Source: Alistipes sp. (GTDB taxonomy: Bacteria > Bacteroidota > Bacteroidia > Bacteroidales > Rikenellaceae). From it: a DNA stretch of 5,512 bases. Of this stretch, positions 1 to 4,913 are shown in pieces. Under the pieces are notes generated by a model. That model had not been told where the DNA came from and did not search any database. It saw only the letters and a program-made list of their open reading frames with translations. Each line of letters opens with the position of its first letter. Within the stretch, counting starts at the first letter, position 1. Position numbers and translations under genes: made by a program. The DNA is taken from positions 1-5,512 of the forward strand of contig JAFNUH010000054.1 of assembly GCA_017384185.1 (NCBI GenBank), given 5' to 3'.

Positions 1-240
1 CAGGCTGAGGACAGAGCGCACCGCAACGGGCAGAAGAACGCCGTGAATTGCGTGTATCTCTTAGGTCGTGACACCATCGACGAGTATATGTATGACCTCA
101 TACAGCAGAAGCGGGAAATCAGCGACGGGGTCACGGGTACAATCGAGACGACGGAAGAGCACAAAATCAGTCAGTCAGACCTGATATTCGGCGCTGCCAT
201 GACGCTTTTCGGTCAGAGAGCGCAAAATAAAGCCGTCTGA
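1..240 (+). CDS. SNF2-family DEAD/DEAH helicase, C-terminal fragment (5' end outside window)
   Basis: The reading frame is open from the first base and ends at TGA 238-240, giving the last 79 residues. It begins inside helicase motif VI: QAEDRAHRNGQ matches the Q-x-x-DR-x-HR-x-GQ signature of SNF2/Rad54-like superfamily 2 ATPases, whose arginines contact ATP. The following segment (VNCVYLLGRDTIDEYMYDLI) is the usual strand-helix closing of the second RecA-like lobe in phage SNF2 helicases. The tail (FGAAMTLFGQRAQ) is not diagnostic. Known family role: ATP-driven translocation on double-stranded DNA; phage versions sit in replication/recombination modules, often beside a VRR-NUC nuclease, as here. 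A start at the internal ATG at 43 would cut motif VI off, so the gene surely begins upstream. The helicase family call is firm; the exact role in this element is inferred. Confidence 0.9.
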   Translation, partial: QAEDRAHRNGQKNAVNCVYLLGRDTIDEYMYDLIQQKREISDGVTGTIETTEEHKISQSDLIFGAAMTLFGQRAQNKAV

Positions 241-318
241 GCCGTCGTTTTACTCTTAGGTGGTAAATTGTATATGAAAAGAAAGAAAACCCGTTAGAAC
301 GAAAAATAAGCAAAAATA

Positions 319-459
319 ATGAGAGCAGGGAGGAATCAGGTATCGGGAGAGAGTGAGATATATCTTACGCCCGAAGAGGCAGAGCAGATGAAGCGTATGA
401 TAGAGGGGGCGTCGCTTCCCCATCGTCAGTTGTTCCACGCATTGATAGAGGTGCTATGA
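319..459 (+). CDS. Small unknown protein, 46 aa
   Basis: ATG 319 to TGA 457-459. The product is short and not recognised; its centre (IYLTPEEAEQMKRMIEGA) is predicted helical and charged, with no membrane segment or cysteine motif. Support for it being real: it fills the gap between the helicase and the nuclease, its stop overlaps the next start as ATGA (456-459), and an A-rich tract (GAAAAATAAGCAAAAATA) precedes the start, as is normal for Bacteroidetes translation. The 78 bp before it hold no clear promoter, so it is probably cotranscribed with the helicase. Function unknown. Confidence 0.6.
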   Translation: MRAGRNQVSGESEIYLTPEEAEQMKRMIEGASLPHRQLFHALIEVL

Positions 460-611
460 GTGAGCGTAAGTACAACCTCGGGGAGATACCCGTGACTGAT
501 ATTCTCCACGTAGAAAAGGAAATCAGGAACTTCCGCAAGGCGAAGGAATGTCTGCAGATGCAGAAGGAATACAACCGCAGGCGGAGGGAAAGGAAAAAGA
601 ACAGATTATGA
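456..611 (+). CDS. Small basic unknown protein, 51 aa
   Basis: ATG 456 overlaps the preceding stop by the tetranucleotide ATGA, and its own stop (TGA 609-611) overlaps the nuclease start ATG 608 in the same way. The N-terminal half is neutral (YNLGEIPVTDILHVEKEIRNF); the C-terminal third is very basic (RRRRERKKNR), a charge pattern compatible with nucleic-acid contact, although that is only inference. The two ATGA junctions are the main evidence that it is translated and that downstream translation depends on it. No family recognised. Confidence 0.6.
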   Translation: MSERKYNLGEIPVTDILHVEKEIRNFRKAKECLQMQKEYNRRRRERKKNRL

Positions 612-961
612 AGCCGTTAACAGAAAGACAGATACAGATTAGGTTCGTCAGCTGGTTCCGTCAGCGATACCCTGAGGCAAGCGGTGTGTTCTTCTCCGTG
701 CCCAATGGAGGTGCGAGGAACGCATGGACGGCAAAGAACCTGAAAGACGAAGGGGCGTTGAGTGGTGTAGCCGACCTGATATTGCTTATCCCGAAGCATG
801 GCTATGCAAGCCTGCTGATAGAGATGAAGAAGGCGGGAGGCAGACAGAGTGATACGCAGAAGCAGTTCCAGCGTAATGCCGAGAAGTTCAAGAACAAGTA
901 TGTTGTGTGTTATTCACTTGAAGAGGCACAGCAGGCAGTAATAGATTATTTAGAAAAATAG
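608..961 (+). CDS. VRR-NUC domain nuclease, stand-alone, 117 aa
   Basis: A small single-domain protein of the VRR-NUC family (PD-(D/E)XK nuclease superfamily; the same fold as the FAN1 nuclease domain). Visible landmarks: PNGG at residues 32-35, the GxxD motif as GVAD 53-56 with the metal-binding Asp56, the E-x-K motif as EMK 72-74 on the next strand, and the downstream SDTQKQF helix with Gln84. All expected catalytic residues are present and the length is normal for phage stand-alone VRR-NUC proteins. These enzymes are thought to cleave branched DNA such as Holliday-junction-like structures, and in phages they commonly neighbour SNF2 helicases, as here. The frame is also open from ATG 548, but 608 is preferred: it gives an ATGA overlap with the preceding gene, and the extra 20 residues (starting MSADAEG) lie wholly inside that gene and do not belong to the fold. 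Confidence 0.9.
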   Translation: MKPLTERQIQIRFVSWFRQRYPEASGVFFSVPNGGARNAWTAKNLKDEGALSGVADLILLIPKHGYASLLIEMKKAGGRQSDTQKQFQRNAEKFKNKYVVCYSLEEAQQAVIDYLEK

Positions 962-969
962 AAAGAATT

Positions 970-1227
970 ATGGAAAAGAGTAAGAGTGTAGTATTGGAGC
1001 CGTTCATGGTCGATAAGCTCCATCTTAATGGTAATGAGTTGGTGATGTACGCTATCCTATGGGCAGATAGCGACGGAGGTCAGCAGGCGACGGACTGCAA
1101 TCATTCGTACCTCGCCGCTAAGATGGGTGTAGCCCTGCCGACGGCATACAACGTGGTGAAGTCCCTCACGAAGAAGGGCTATATCGCCATCAAGGAAAAA
1201 GGCATCTGTGAGATTGTTAAAAAGTAG
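970..1227 (+). CDS. Stand-alone winged-helix DNA-binding protein, 85 aa
   Basis: Begins at ATG 970, 8 bp after the nuclease stop, with the A-rich start context AAAGAATTATG. Residues 17-75 fit a winged helix: a first helix (HLNGNELVMYAILWAD), a helix-turn-helix (SYLAAKMGVALPTAYNVVKSLTKKG) and a wing strand (YIAIKEK). The pattern resembles the N-terminal winged helix of phage replication-initiation/DnaD-like proteins, but the C-terminal half found in those proteins is missing. It could be a small regulator of the replication region or a truncated initiator relative. It lies directly upstream of a 430-bp regulatory gap and of the full-length initiator, so control of that gap is an attractive but untested role. 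Confidence 0.75.
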   Translation: MEKSKSVVLEPFMVDKLHLNGNELVMYAILWADSDGGQQATDCNHSYLAAKMGVALPTAYNVVKSLTKKGYIAIKEKGICEIVKK

Positions 1228-1269
1228 CAAGATTGCAGATTGTGGAGAACAACGAAGAGGAAAACTATG

Positions 1270-1288
1270 TACTTTTGCGACAAAAGTA
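1270..1288 (+). promoter_or_regulatory. Perfect 19-bp dyad containing a -7-like element (operator/promoter candidate)
   Basis: TACTTTTG at 1270-1277 and CAAAAGTA at 1281-1288 are perfect inverted repeats around CGA. The left arm matches the Bacteroidetes -7 consensus TAnnTTTG, and by symmetry so does the right arm on the minus strand. No TTTG lies at the usual distance upstream (the nearest TTG, 1240-1242, is about 27 bp away), so promoter strength is doubtful. A dimeric repressor bound here would cover the -7 region. In RNA the same sequence could form an 8-bp hairpin. It lies 42 bp after the winged-helix gene. Confidence 0.4.
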
Positions 1289-1301
1289 TTAATAGGGTCA
1301 T

Positions 1302-1324
1302 CCCTCGGGAAGCGTCCCGTAGGG
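1302..1324 (+). other. GC-rich RNA hairpin in the non-coding gap
   Basis: CCCTCGGGA (1302-1310) pairs with TCCCG-T-AGGG (1315-1324) across the 4-nt loop AGCG, giving nine base pairs with one bulged U. It is the most GC-rich stem of the gap but is not followed by a T tract, so it is not a standard intrinsic terminator. It could protect or fold the transcript running out of the winged-helix gene, or form part of a small RNA. Nothing in it is coding. Confidence 0.5.
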
Positions 1325-1357
1325 TGCGCTGCGAAGCATAATCTTTAAGGTTTTTAG

Positions 1358-1389
1358 TTATAATTAGTAGTAATATTATCGTTTTTTTT
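1358..1389 (+). terminator. Weak AU-rich hairpin followed by eight T (possible terminator)
   Basis: ATTA (1363-1366) pairs with TAAT (1371-1374) around GTAG, with some further interrupted A-U pairing outward, then CG and a run of eight T at 1382-1389. The stem has almost no GC pairs, which makes an intrinsic terminator weak. It is the only long T run before the promoter near 1510. The surrounding 1340-1400 stretch is very AT-rich and could equally be an easily melted region. Confidence 0.25.
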
Positions 1390-1412
1390 GTGTAAAATAT
1401 GGTTGGTATGCA

Positions 1413-1459
1413 GACGGAACGGGGAGGAAAAGCAGCGCACCTCCTATCCGTCAAATTTT
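1413..1459 (+). terminator. Two-part stem-loop upstream of the initiator-gene promoter (possible terminator)
   Basis: GACGG (1413-1417) pairs with CCGTC (1448-1452), and GGAGG (1423-1427) pairs with CCTCC (1440-1444), separated by a small internal loop and closed by a 12-nt loop. The 3' side runs into AAATTTT, only four T, so termination would be weak. Its position immediately before the next promoter would insulate the two transcription units. A short frame at 1399-1459 inside it (20 codons) has no support. Confidence 0.35.
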
Positions 1460-1517
1460 AAAAAAGTATAAAAAATCCGTAAAAAGGAAGGAACTTAATA
1501 AAAGTTTTGTAATTTTG
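1456..1517 (+). promoter_or_regulatory. Promoter for the replication operon, with phased A-tracts
   Basis: TAATTTTG at 1510-1517 matches the Bacteroidetes -7 element TAnnTTTG. No TTTG stands at the usual -33 distance, where the sequence reads AAGGAAGGAAC; this suggests dependence on an activator or on the upstream element. That element has three A-tracts at 1460-1465, 1470-1475 and 1481-1485, spaced 10-11 bp and so on one face of the helix, as in curved or UP-like DNA. A near-copy lies upstream of the promoter at 4416-4446. Transcription would start near 1522-1526, leaving a leader of about 130 nt. Confidence 0.7.
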
Positions 1518-1576
1518 CGGCGTCGAAGGTGGAACACAGACCTGATTAACAGAAGTCAAAGCGCACCTTAGGGAGT

Positions 1577-1596
1577 GTGGTAGCGGTAACGCCCAC
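1577..1596 (+). promoter_or_regulatory. Leader stem-loop with GUAA tetraloop
   Basis: GTGG (1577-1580) pairs with CCAC (1593-1596); GCG (1583-1585) pairs with CGC (1590-1592). The loop is GTAA, a GNRA tetraloop, and UA (1581-1582) is bulged. It lies in the untranslated leader of the replication operon. Upstream, AAGGTG (1526-1531) can pair with CACCTT (1564-1569). The combination suggests a folded leader RNA rather than random spacer. No ATG-started leader peptide occurs between the promoter and 1655. Confidence 0.5.
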
Positions 1597-1600
1597 GGGT

Positions 1601-1653
1601 TCTCCACTTAACCTGACAGCTCCTTAACAGCGCTTTTTTTAATTAAGTGGAGA
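1601..1653 (+). promoter_or_regulatory. Translation-blocking hairpin abutting the initiator start codon
   Basis: TCTCCACTTAA (1601-1611) and TTAAGTGGAGA (1643-1653) are a perfect 11-bp inverted repeat; the second arm ends one base before ATG 1655 and contains the purine-rich AGTGGAGA that would serve as ribosome-binding site. The 31-nt loop contains CAGCGCTTTTTTT (a T7 run at 1634-1640). Bacteroidetes ribosomes favour unstructured, A-rich start regions, so this helix should restrain initiation unless opened by a protein, an alternative pairing or temperature. The pairing is certain on paper; the regulatory role is inferred. Confidence 0.6.
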
Positions 1654-1654
1654 T

Positions 1655-2500
1655 ATGAATGAGTTTCTAAGAATCAAGAGTCGTGATTATACGACAATCC
1701 CGAACCACTTCCTGCGTGACAAGTCCCTTAGCTGCAAGGCAAAGGGCGTGCTGAGCATGATACTTGCTCTTCCCGACGATTGGGACTTCAGCGTGAAGGG
1801 TATGGTGTCAATCATCAAGGACGGGGAGAGTGCGCTGCGCTCTGCGATAACGGAGCTGAGAAATCAAGGCTACTGCGTGATGTCAAGACCGAAGGAGAAT
1901 GGGAAGTACACGAAGGTGGTCTATGTGTTCTCAGGCGAACCAATCACGGAAGAGGACGTAAGAGGTTACATCGAGCAGTCGGAGAAGAAGGAAGAAGAAG
2001 AGCCTCAGCCGACGGAAGAGACGCAGGATGACTTCGAGGTGTTCTGGCAGCGTTATGATAAGAAGGTAGACAAGCAGGGGGCTCGCAGGGCATGGAACCG
2101 CCTGAGTAAGAAGGATAAGGCAGCGGCTCTCGAGGGTATCAAGCCGTATCAGGAGGCGAGACACTATGAGAAGCGTATCATCCAGCACCCGACGACCTAT
2201 CTACACAGAAGGACGTGGGAGGATGATTTCTCTGATTACGAGAAGAAAGCATACTACGAGGTCAGGGAAGGCGACGACGAAAGGGTTAAGGCATATAAGA
2301 ACTATATGCAATCGAAGCATCAGCGTATCAGCGAGGCATACATACCGCTGTCCTATGGAGGTTACATAAGACTTGTGGAGCTGAGTAATGTTGATTATGT
2401 CGAAGAGAAGCTGACGTACATAGAGGAGAATATCGACAAGTTCCGTTATAGCGATGTCGAGAAGATTATAACGGGATGGCTAAGAGAAAAGGAGGATTAA
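1655..2500 (+). CDS. Phage replication initiator / helicase-loader-like protein, 281 aa
   Basis: Two-part layout typical of phage replication proteins that precede dnaB. Residues 1-95 carry a winged helix (helix SCKAKGVLSMILALP at 26-40, helix-turn-helix DWDFSVKGMVSIIKDGESALRSAIT in 42-66, wing CVMSRP then KVVYVF). Residues 96-126 form a very acidic linker. The C-terminal part starts with FEVFWQRYDKKVDKQGARRAW (129-147), a motif shared by the C-terminal region of many phage replication/DnaD-like proteins, followed by PTTYLHRRTWEDDF (179-192). Family knowledge suggests that the N-terminal part binds origin DNA and the C-terminal part helps place the replicative helicase. The gene is first in its operon, behind its own promoter and structured leader, and ends 3 bp before the helicase. 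The start at 1655 is the first ATG and matches the family N-terminus. The exact subfamily is uncertain. Confidence 0.8.
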   Translation: MNEFLRIKSRDYTTIPNHFLRDKSLSCKAKGVLSMILALPDDWDFSVKGMVSIIKDGESALRSAITELRNQGYCVMSRPKENGKYTKVVYVFSGEPITEEDVRGYIEQSEKKEEEEPQPTEETQDDFEVFWQRYDKKVDKQGARRAWNRLSKKDKAAALEGIKPYQEARHYEKRIIQHPTTYLHRRTWEDDFSDYEKKAYYEVREGDDERVKAYKNYMQSKHQRISEAYIPLSYGGYIRLVELSNVDYVEEKLTYIEENIDKFRYSDVEKIITGWLREKED

Positions 2501-2503
2501 GCT

Positions 2504-3799
2504 ATGAACTACACGAATCTGACGAATACGGATGCAGAGAGATATGTCATTAGTGCATGTCTCACGAATCAGAATACATTCTACGGTCTGTCCGACATCC
2601 TGAAGGAAGAACTTTTCTCTGACTATGACTGCCGCACGGCTTATGGCGTACTGCAAAGCCTGAAGAAGGAAGGTAAGACGATAGACCTTACAACGGCAGC
2701 GCCTTACCTCGTCAAGGCTAACGTGAACATCGGACGTATGCTGGTGGATAGCACCATGTCGGGGGACGTGGCACGTCAGCACGCCATCGAGCTGTACGAC
2801 CTGTCTATACGCAGGCGGTTCAACGAGGTATGCTACAAGGGACAGACGATGGTCGGTGACCCGACATTACGGACTGAGGATTTGCAGGCTCTGACGAAGG
2901 AACTGAACAGCATCATAGCAGGCTCTGATGACGGAGGCATCATCACCTTCGAGCAGGCTATGGCTCAGGTGACGAATGACGTGGTAGGTCGTAAGAACGG
3001 AGAGGATAGCTGCGGGATGCTTACGGGGCTGCATATCTTCGATAGCCGTTACGGATTCCACGGCGGAGACTTGGTGATTATGGCGGGGCGCACCTCAGCG
3101 GGAAAATCGACATTGGCGACGTCTATCTGCTATAACATGGCATGTAACGGGATTCCTTGCGTGTTCTATACGTTGGAGATGTCGGCAGCGCAGCTGACAT
3201 CCCGTATCATGTCGAGCCATATCAAGATTGCGTCAAGCAGGATTCTATATGACAAGCTCAGTGATGACGAGTACAACAGGTATTATGACGGAACGAGGCG
3301 GTTGGCGCATCTTCCCATCTTCTTCGACGAGAAGAACAAGAGCAGTTTCCCGAAAATAAAGGCTTCCATACGCAGGCTCGTTGCTCAGAAGGGCATAAAG
3401 ATAGTGTTCATTGATTACTTGCAGATTCTCGCCAATGGAAAGGAAGAGAACAGAGAGCAGCTGTTGGGTGATATGTGCCGAGACCTGAAGAACCTCGCAG
3501 AAGAGTTCGGCATCTGCATCGTGGCACTCAGTCAGCTGTCACGACCGAAGGACGGCAAGGATGATACGGGAAATCTTAGAGGCAGCGGACAGATAGAAGA
3601 AGCAGCGGACAAATGTGTGTTCATCAGCCGACCTGACAAGGACGTGACGAGGGCGAAGCTGAAGCTGAAGAAGAACCGAAACGGCTCTATCGGTGAGGAA
3701 TATGTCAAGTTCCATCCTGAGTACAGCTTCTTCTCCGACTATGAGCAGGGCGACCCTCAGGCACCTTATCAGGAAAAGGATAAGCCTCTTCCATTCTAA
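2504..3799 (+). CDS. dnaB: DnaB-family replicative DNA helicase, 431 aa
   Basis: Unwinds DNA at the replication fork as a hexameric ring, 5'-3'. The N-terminal helical domain (about 1-110; AERYVISACL resembles the DnaB N-terminus) is followed by a linker and the RecA-like domain from about 165. Visible motifs: Walker A GRTSAGKST 195-203, catalytic glutamate in YTLEM 222-226 (Glu225), Walker B VFIDYLQIL 301-309, sensor-type SQLSR 343-347, LRGSGQIEEAAD 358-369, and the KKNRNG segment 389-394 holding the likely arginine finger. All key residues are intact, so it should be active. At 431 residues it is slightly shorter than bacterial DnaB (about 450-470), as usual for phage versions. The start ATG 2504 has one of the few Shine-Dalgarno-like sites here, AAAAGGAGG at 2487-2495 inside the end of the initiator gene. 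No fused primase is present. Confidence 0.95.
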   Translation: MNYTNLTNTDAERYVISACLTNQNTFYGLSDILKEELFSDYDCRTAYGVLQSLKKEGKTIDLTTAAPYLVKANVNIGRMLVDSTMSGDVARQHAIELYDLSIRRRFNEVCYKGQTMVGDPTLRTEDLQALTKELNSIIAGSDDGGIITFEQAMAQVTNDVVGRKNGEDSCGMLTGLHIFDSRYGFHGGDLVIMAGRTSAGKSTLATSICYNMACNGIPCVFYTLEMSAAQLTSRIMSSHIKIASSRILYDKLSDDEYNRYYDGTRRLAHLPIFFDEKNKSSFPKIKASIRRLVAQKGIKIVFIDYLQILANGKEENREQLLGDMCRDLKNLAEEFGICIVALSQLSRPKDGKDDTGNLRGSGQIEEAADKCVFISRPDKDVTRAKLKLKKNRNGSIGEEYVKFHPEYSFFSDYEQGDPQAPYQEKDKPLPF

Positions 3800-3802
3800 G
3801 CG

Positions 3803-4003
3803 ATGAAGGATGTATATATCTATTACAGCTGCACATGGGAAGAGATACGCAGGATAGAAGAGCGTTTCGGCTTTCCGCATTGTGTCTCCGTCAACGGGGA
3901 GAGCTGTCACCCAGTAGACGTCAAAGAAGAGGATTGGGCGTTATTGCGTGAGACGGAGCGGAGGGGATTTATTCAGATAAGACTAAAGGATAAGAAGGTA
4001 TGA
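3803..4003 (+). CDS. Unknown small protein, 66 aa
   Basis: Starts 3 bp after the helicase stop and ends in an ATGA overlap (4000-4003) with the next gene, so it is embedded in the replication operon. It is a mixed alpha/beta, charged protein: YIYYSC, then the helix TWEEIRRIEERFG, then a short strand HCVSVN and a second helical segment EEDWALLRETERRG, ending in the strand FIQIRLKD. Cysteines at 10, 27 and 35 and His36 are not arranged as a recognisable zinc site. No family recognised; a replication accessory role is suggested only by position. Confidence 0.7.
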   Translation: MKDVYIYYSCTWEEIRRIEERFGFPHCVSVNGESCHPVDVKEEDWALLRETERRGFIQIRLKDKKV

Positions 4004-4344
4004 AGGAAAAAGAACTAAAGAAACTGAAGGTCGGTGATGTCCTCGCAATGAAGGAGTACCGAGAAGAGATGAAGAAGGTCATGCTCAGCGAAGAGCAGCT
4101 GGTGCGTAAGGCGACGAACATGGCTCTGTATAATCGGGCGCACCTGTGCAGGACATCCGTTGACAGGATGAAGGAGAAAGGGGTGTGGGACGTGGAGAAT
4201 ATGATTGCCTCGTTCTCGCTGGTCATGCAGAAGAAACTGATTGGATTCAGCAAGGTGGAGCGTGATTACATCTATCTGATAGGGTGTACCGCCTTCCGTC
4301 AGACGATGAAAAGGTTAGGAGTAGAGAAAATCGGGGTCTCGTGA
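4000..4344 (+). CDS. Unknown helical protein, 114 aa, last gene of the replication operon
   Basis: ATG 4000 overlaps the preceding stop as ATGA. The product is almost wholly helical: a charged N-terminal helix rich in Lys and Glu (residues 1-30), SEEQLVRKATNMALYNRAHL (30-49), and a more hydrophobic C-terminal half (VENMIASFSLVMQKKLIGF, then ERDYIYLIGCTAFRQTMKRL). The segments at 65-83 and 88-96 are amphipathic rather than transmembrane. The stop TGA 4342-4344 lies inside the terminator hairpin that closes the operon. No family recognised. Confidence 0.75.
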   Translation: MKEKELKKLKVGDVLAMKEYREEMKKVMLSEEQLVRKATNMALYNRAHLCRTSVDRMKEKGVWDVENMIASFSLVMQKKLIGFSKVERDYIYLIGCTAFRQTMKRLGVEKIGVS

Positions 4345-4362
4345 CGGAGTCCCCTTTTTTTT
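4333..4362 (+). terminator. Intrinsic terminator of the replication operon
   Basis: GGGG (4333-4336) pairs with CCCC (4351-4354) and CTC (4338-4340) with GAG (4347-4349), separated by one T/T mismatch and closed by the 6-nt loop GTGACG. Eight T follow at 4355-4362, with an AAAA run (4327-4330) just before the stem. The stop codon of the last operon gene (4342-4344) is in the loop, so a ribosome finishing that gene covers the hairpin. Confidence 0.85.
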
Positions 4363-4373
4363 ATGTCCCAAAC

Positions 4374-4446
4374 TTTTAAAAAACTTTAAAAAATAGAAGA
4401 AAGTAGGGAAAATGTTTTGTTCGTATTTATAAATTTTGTAATTTTG
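4374..4446 (+). promoter_or_regulatory. Bacteroidetes-type promoter of the right-hand operon
   Basis: TTTG at 4416-4419 and TAATTTTG at 4439-4446, separated by 19 bp, fit the Bacteroidetes -33/-7 consensus. Upstream, TTTT-A6-CTTT-A6-T (4374-4394) is 19/21 identical to 1456-1476 upstream of the replication promoter, with A6 tracts starting 10 bp apart (4378 and 4388). It follows the terminator directly, so it opens a new transcription unit. The leader 4450-4513 holds a palindrome AATAATTATT and the segment GCGGGGGCAACGC. Confidence 0.85.
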
Positions 4447-4513
4447 CAGCATCAAACAATAATTATTCACTATTTAGATGCGGGGGCAACGCTTTATAAA
4501 CTGGCACAAGATT

Positions 4514-4909
4514 ATGAGTACAACATCAAACAACATTCCAAGTTTTAAGGAAGTAGTTAAGTACAACGAGAACGTAGTTAAGGTATGTAACGAAAAGATT
4601 GAGCACATTACCCATCCTGAGATTTATGGCTGCTGCATTTCTAAATGCAATAGCATAGTAATAAATAAGGAGCGTATGATGTGTGTAACAACAGACAAAA
4701 CAAACCGCACAACTTATGAGTTTTCGCCTTTATATCCTACATTCTTTTCATCTGAGATAGCAAAGGACATCGTAAAGAATGATATATATAGCGACATCAA
4801 CGATAACCGAATTAAGATGGAAATAGTTGGAGAGTTGGAATACTATCGTTTACTGAAAGCTCAATCTGAAAAGCATTTGGAAACAATAAAGAAGTACGGA
4901 CTCGCATAG
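4514..4909 (+). CDS. Unknown AT-rich protein, 131 aa
   Basis: The frame is also open from ATG 4478, but ATG 4514 is preferred because it follows ACAAGATTATG, matching the AAGCATTATG start context of the next two genes, and because the 12 extra residues (MRGQRFINWHKI) overlap GC-rich leader sequence. The product is polar and soluble, with an N-terminal helix (SFKEVVKYNENVVKVCNEKI), a central part with four cysteines (20-60 region, CC and KC included) lacking a clear metal-binding spacing, and a C-terminal helix (VGELEYYRLLKAQSEKHLET). Base composition is clearly more AT-rich than the replication operon, with AAA and AAT common. No family recognised. Confidence 0.75.
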   Translation: MSTTSNNIPSFKEVVKYNENVVKVCNEKIEHITHPEIYGCCISKCNSIVINKERMMCVTTDKTNRTTYEFSPLYPTFFSSEIAKDIVKNDIYSDINDNRIKMEIVGELEYYRLLKAQSEKHLETIKKYGLA

Positions 4910-4913
4910 CATC

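Noticed and set aside
274..297. Seven-codon frame (MKRKKTR) after the SNF2 gene
   Set aside because: Chance-length frame; no support beyond an ATG.
548..607. Upstream start extending the VRR-NUC protein by 20 residues
   Set aside because: The extension lies wholly inside the preceding gene, adds a low-complexity start and is not part of the nuclease fold; ATG 608 forms an ATGA overlap. It is mentioned as an alternative only.
1179..1454. Minus-strand open frame of 91 codons across the gap
   Set aside because: It overlaps the winged-helix gene, has a low-complexity Leu/Ile-rich product, and no minus-strand promoter with a proper -33 element is visible.
1399..1459. 20-codon frame within the gap (MVGMQTERGG...)
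   Set aside because: Too short, no start context, and it coincides with the stem-loop at 1413-1452.
1590..1625. GGGTTCTCC resembles a tRNA T-arm
   Set aside because: The flanking bases do not form a five-pair T-stem and no acceptor, D or anticodon arms can be drawn.
3539..3910. Minus-strand open frame of 123 codons opposite the helicase gene
   Set aside because: It is antisense to the conserved motifs of DnaB and to the next gene, with no matching domain; a shadow of the coding strand.
4478..4513. Earlier start for the first right-hand gene
   Set aside because: The 12 extra residues fall in GC-rich leader sequence, and ATG 4514 has the AAGATTATG context shared with the next genes.
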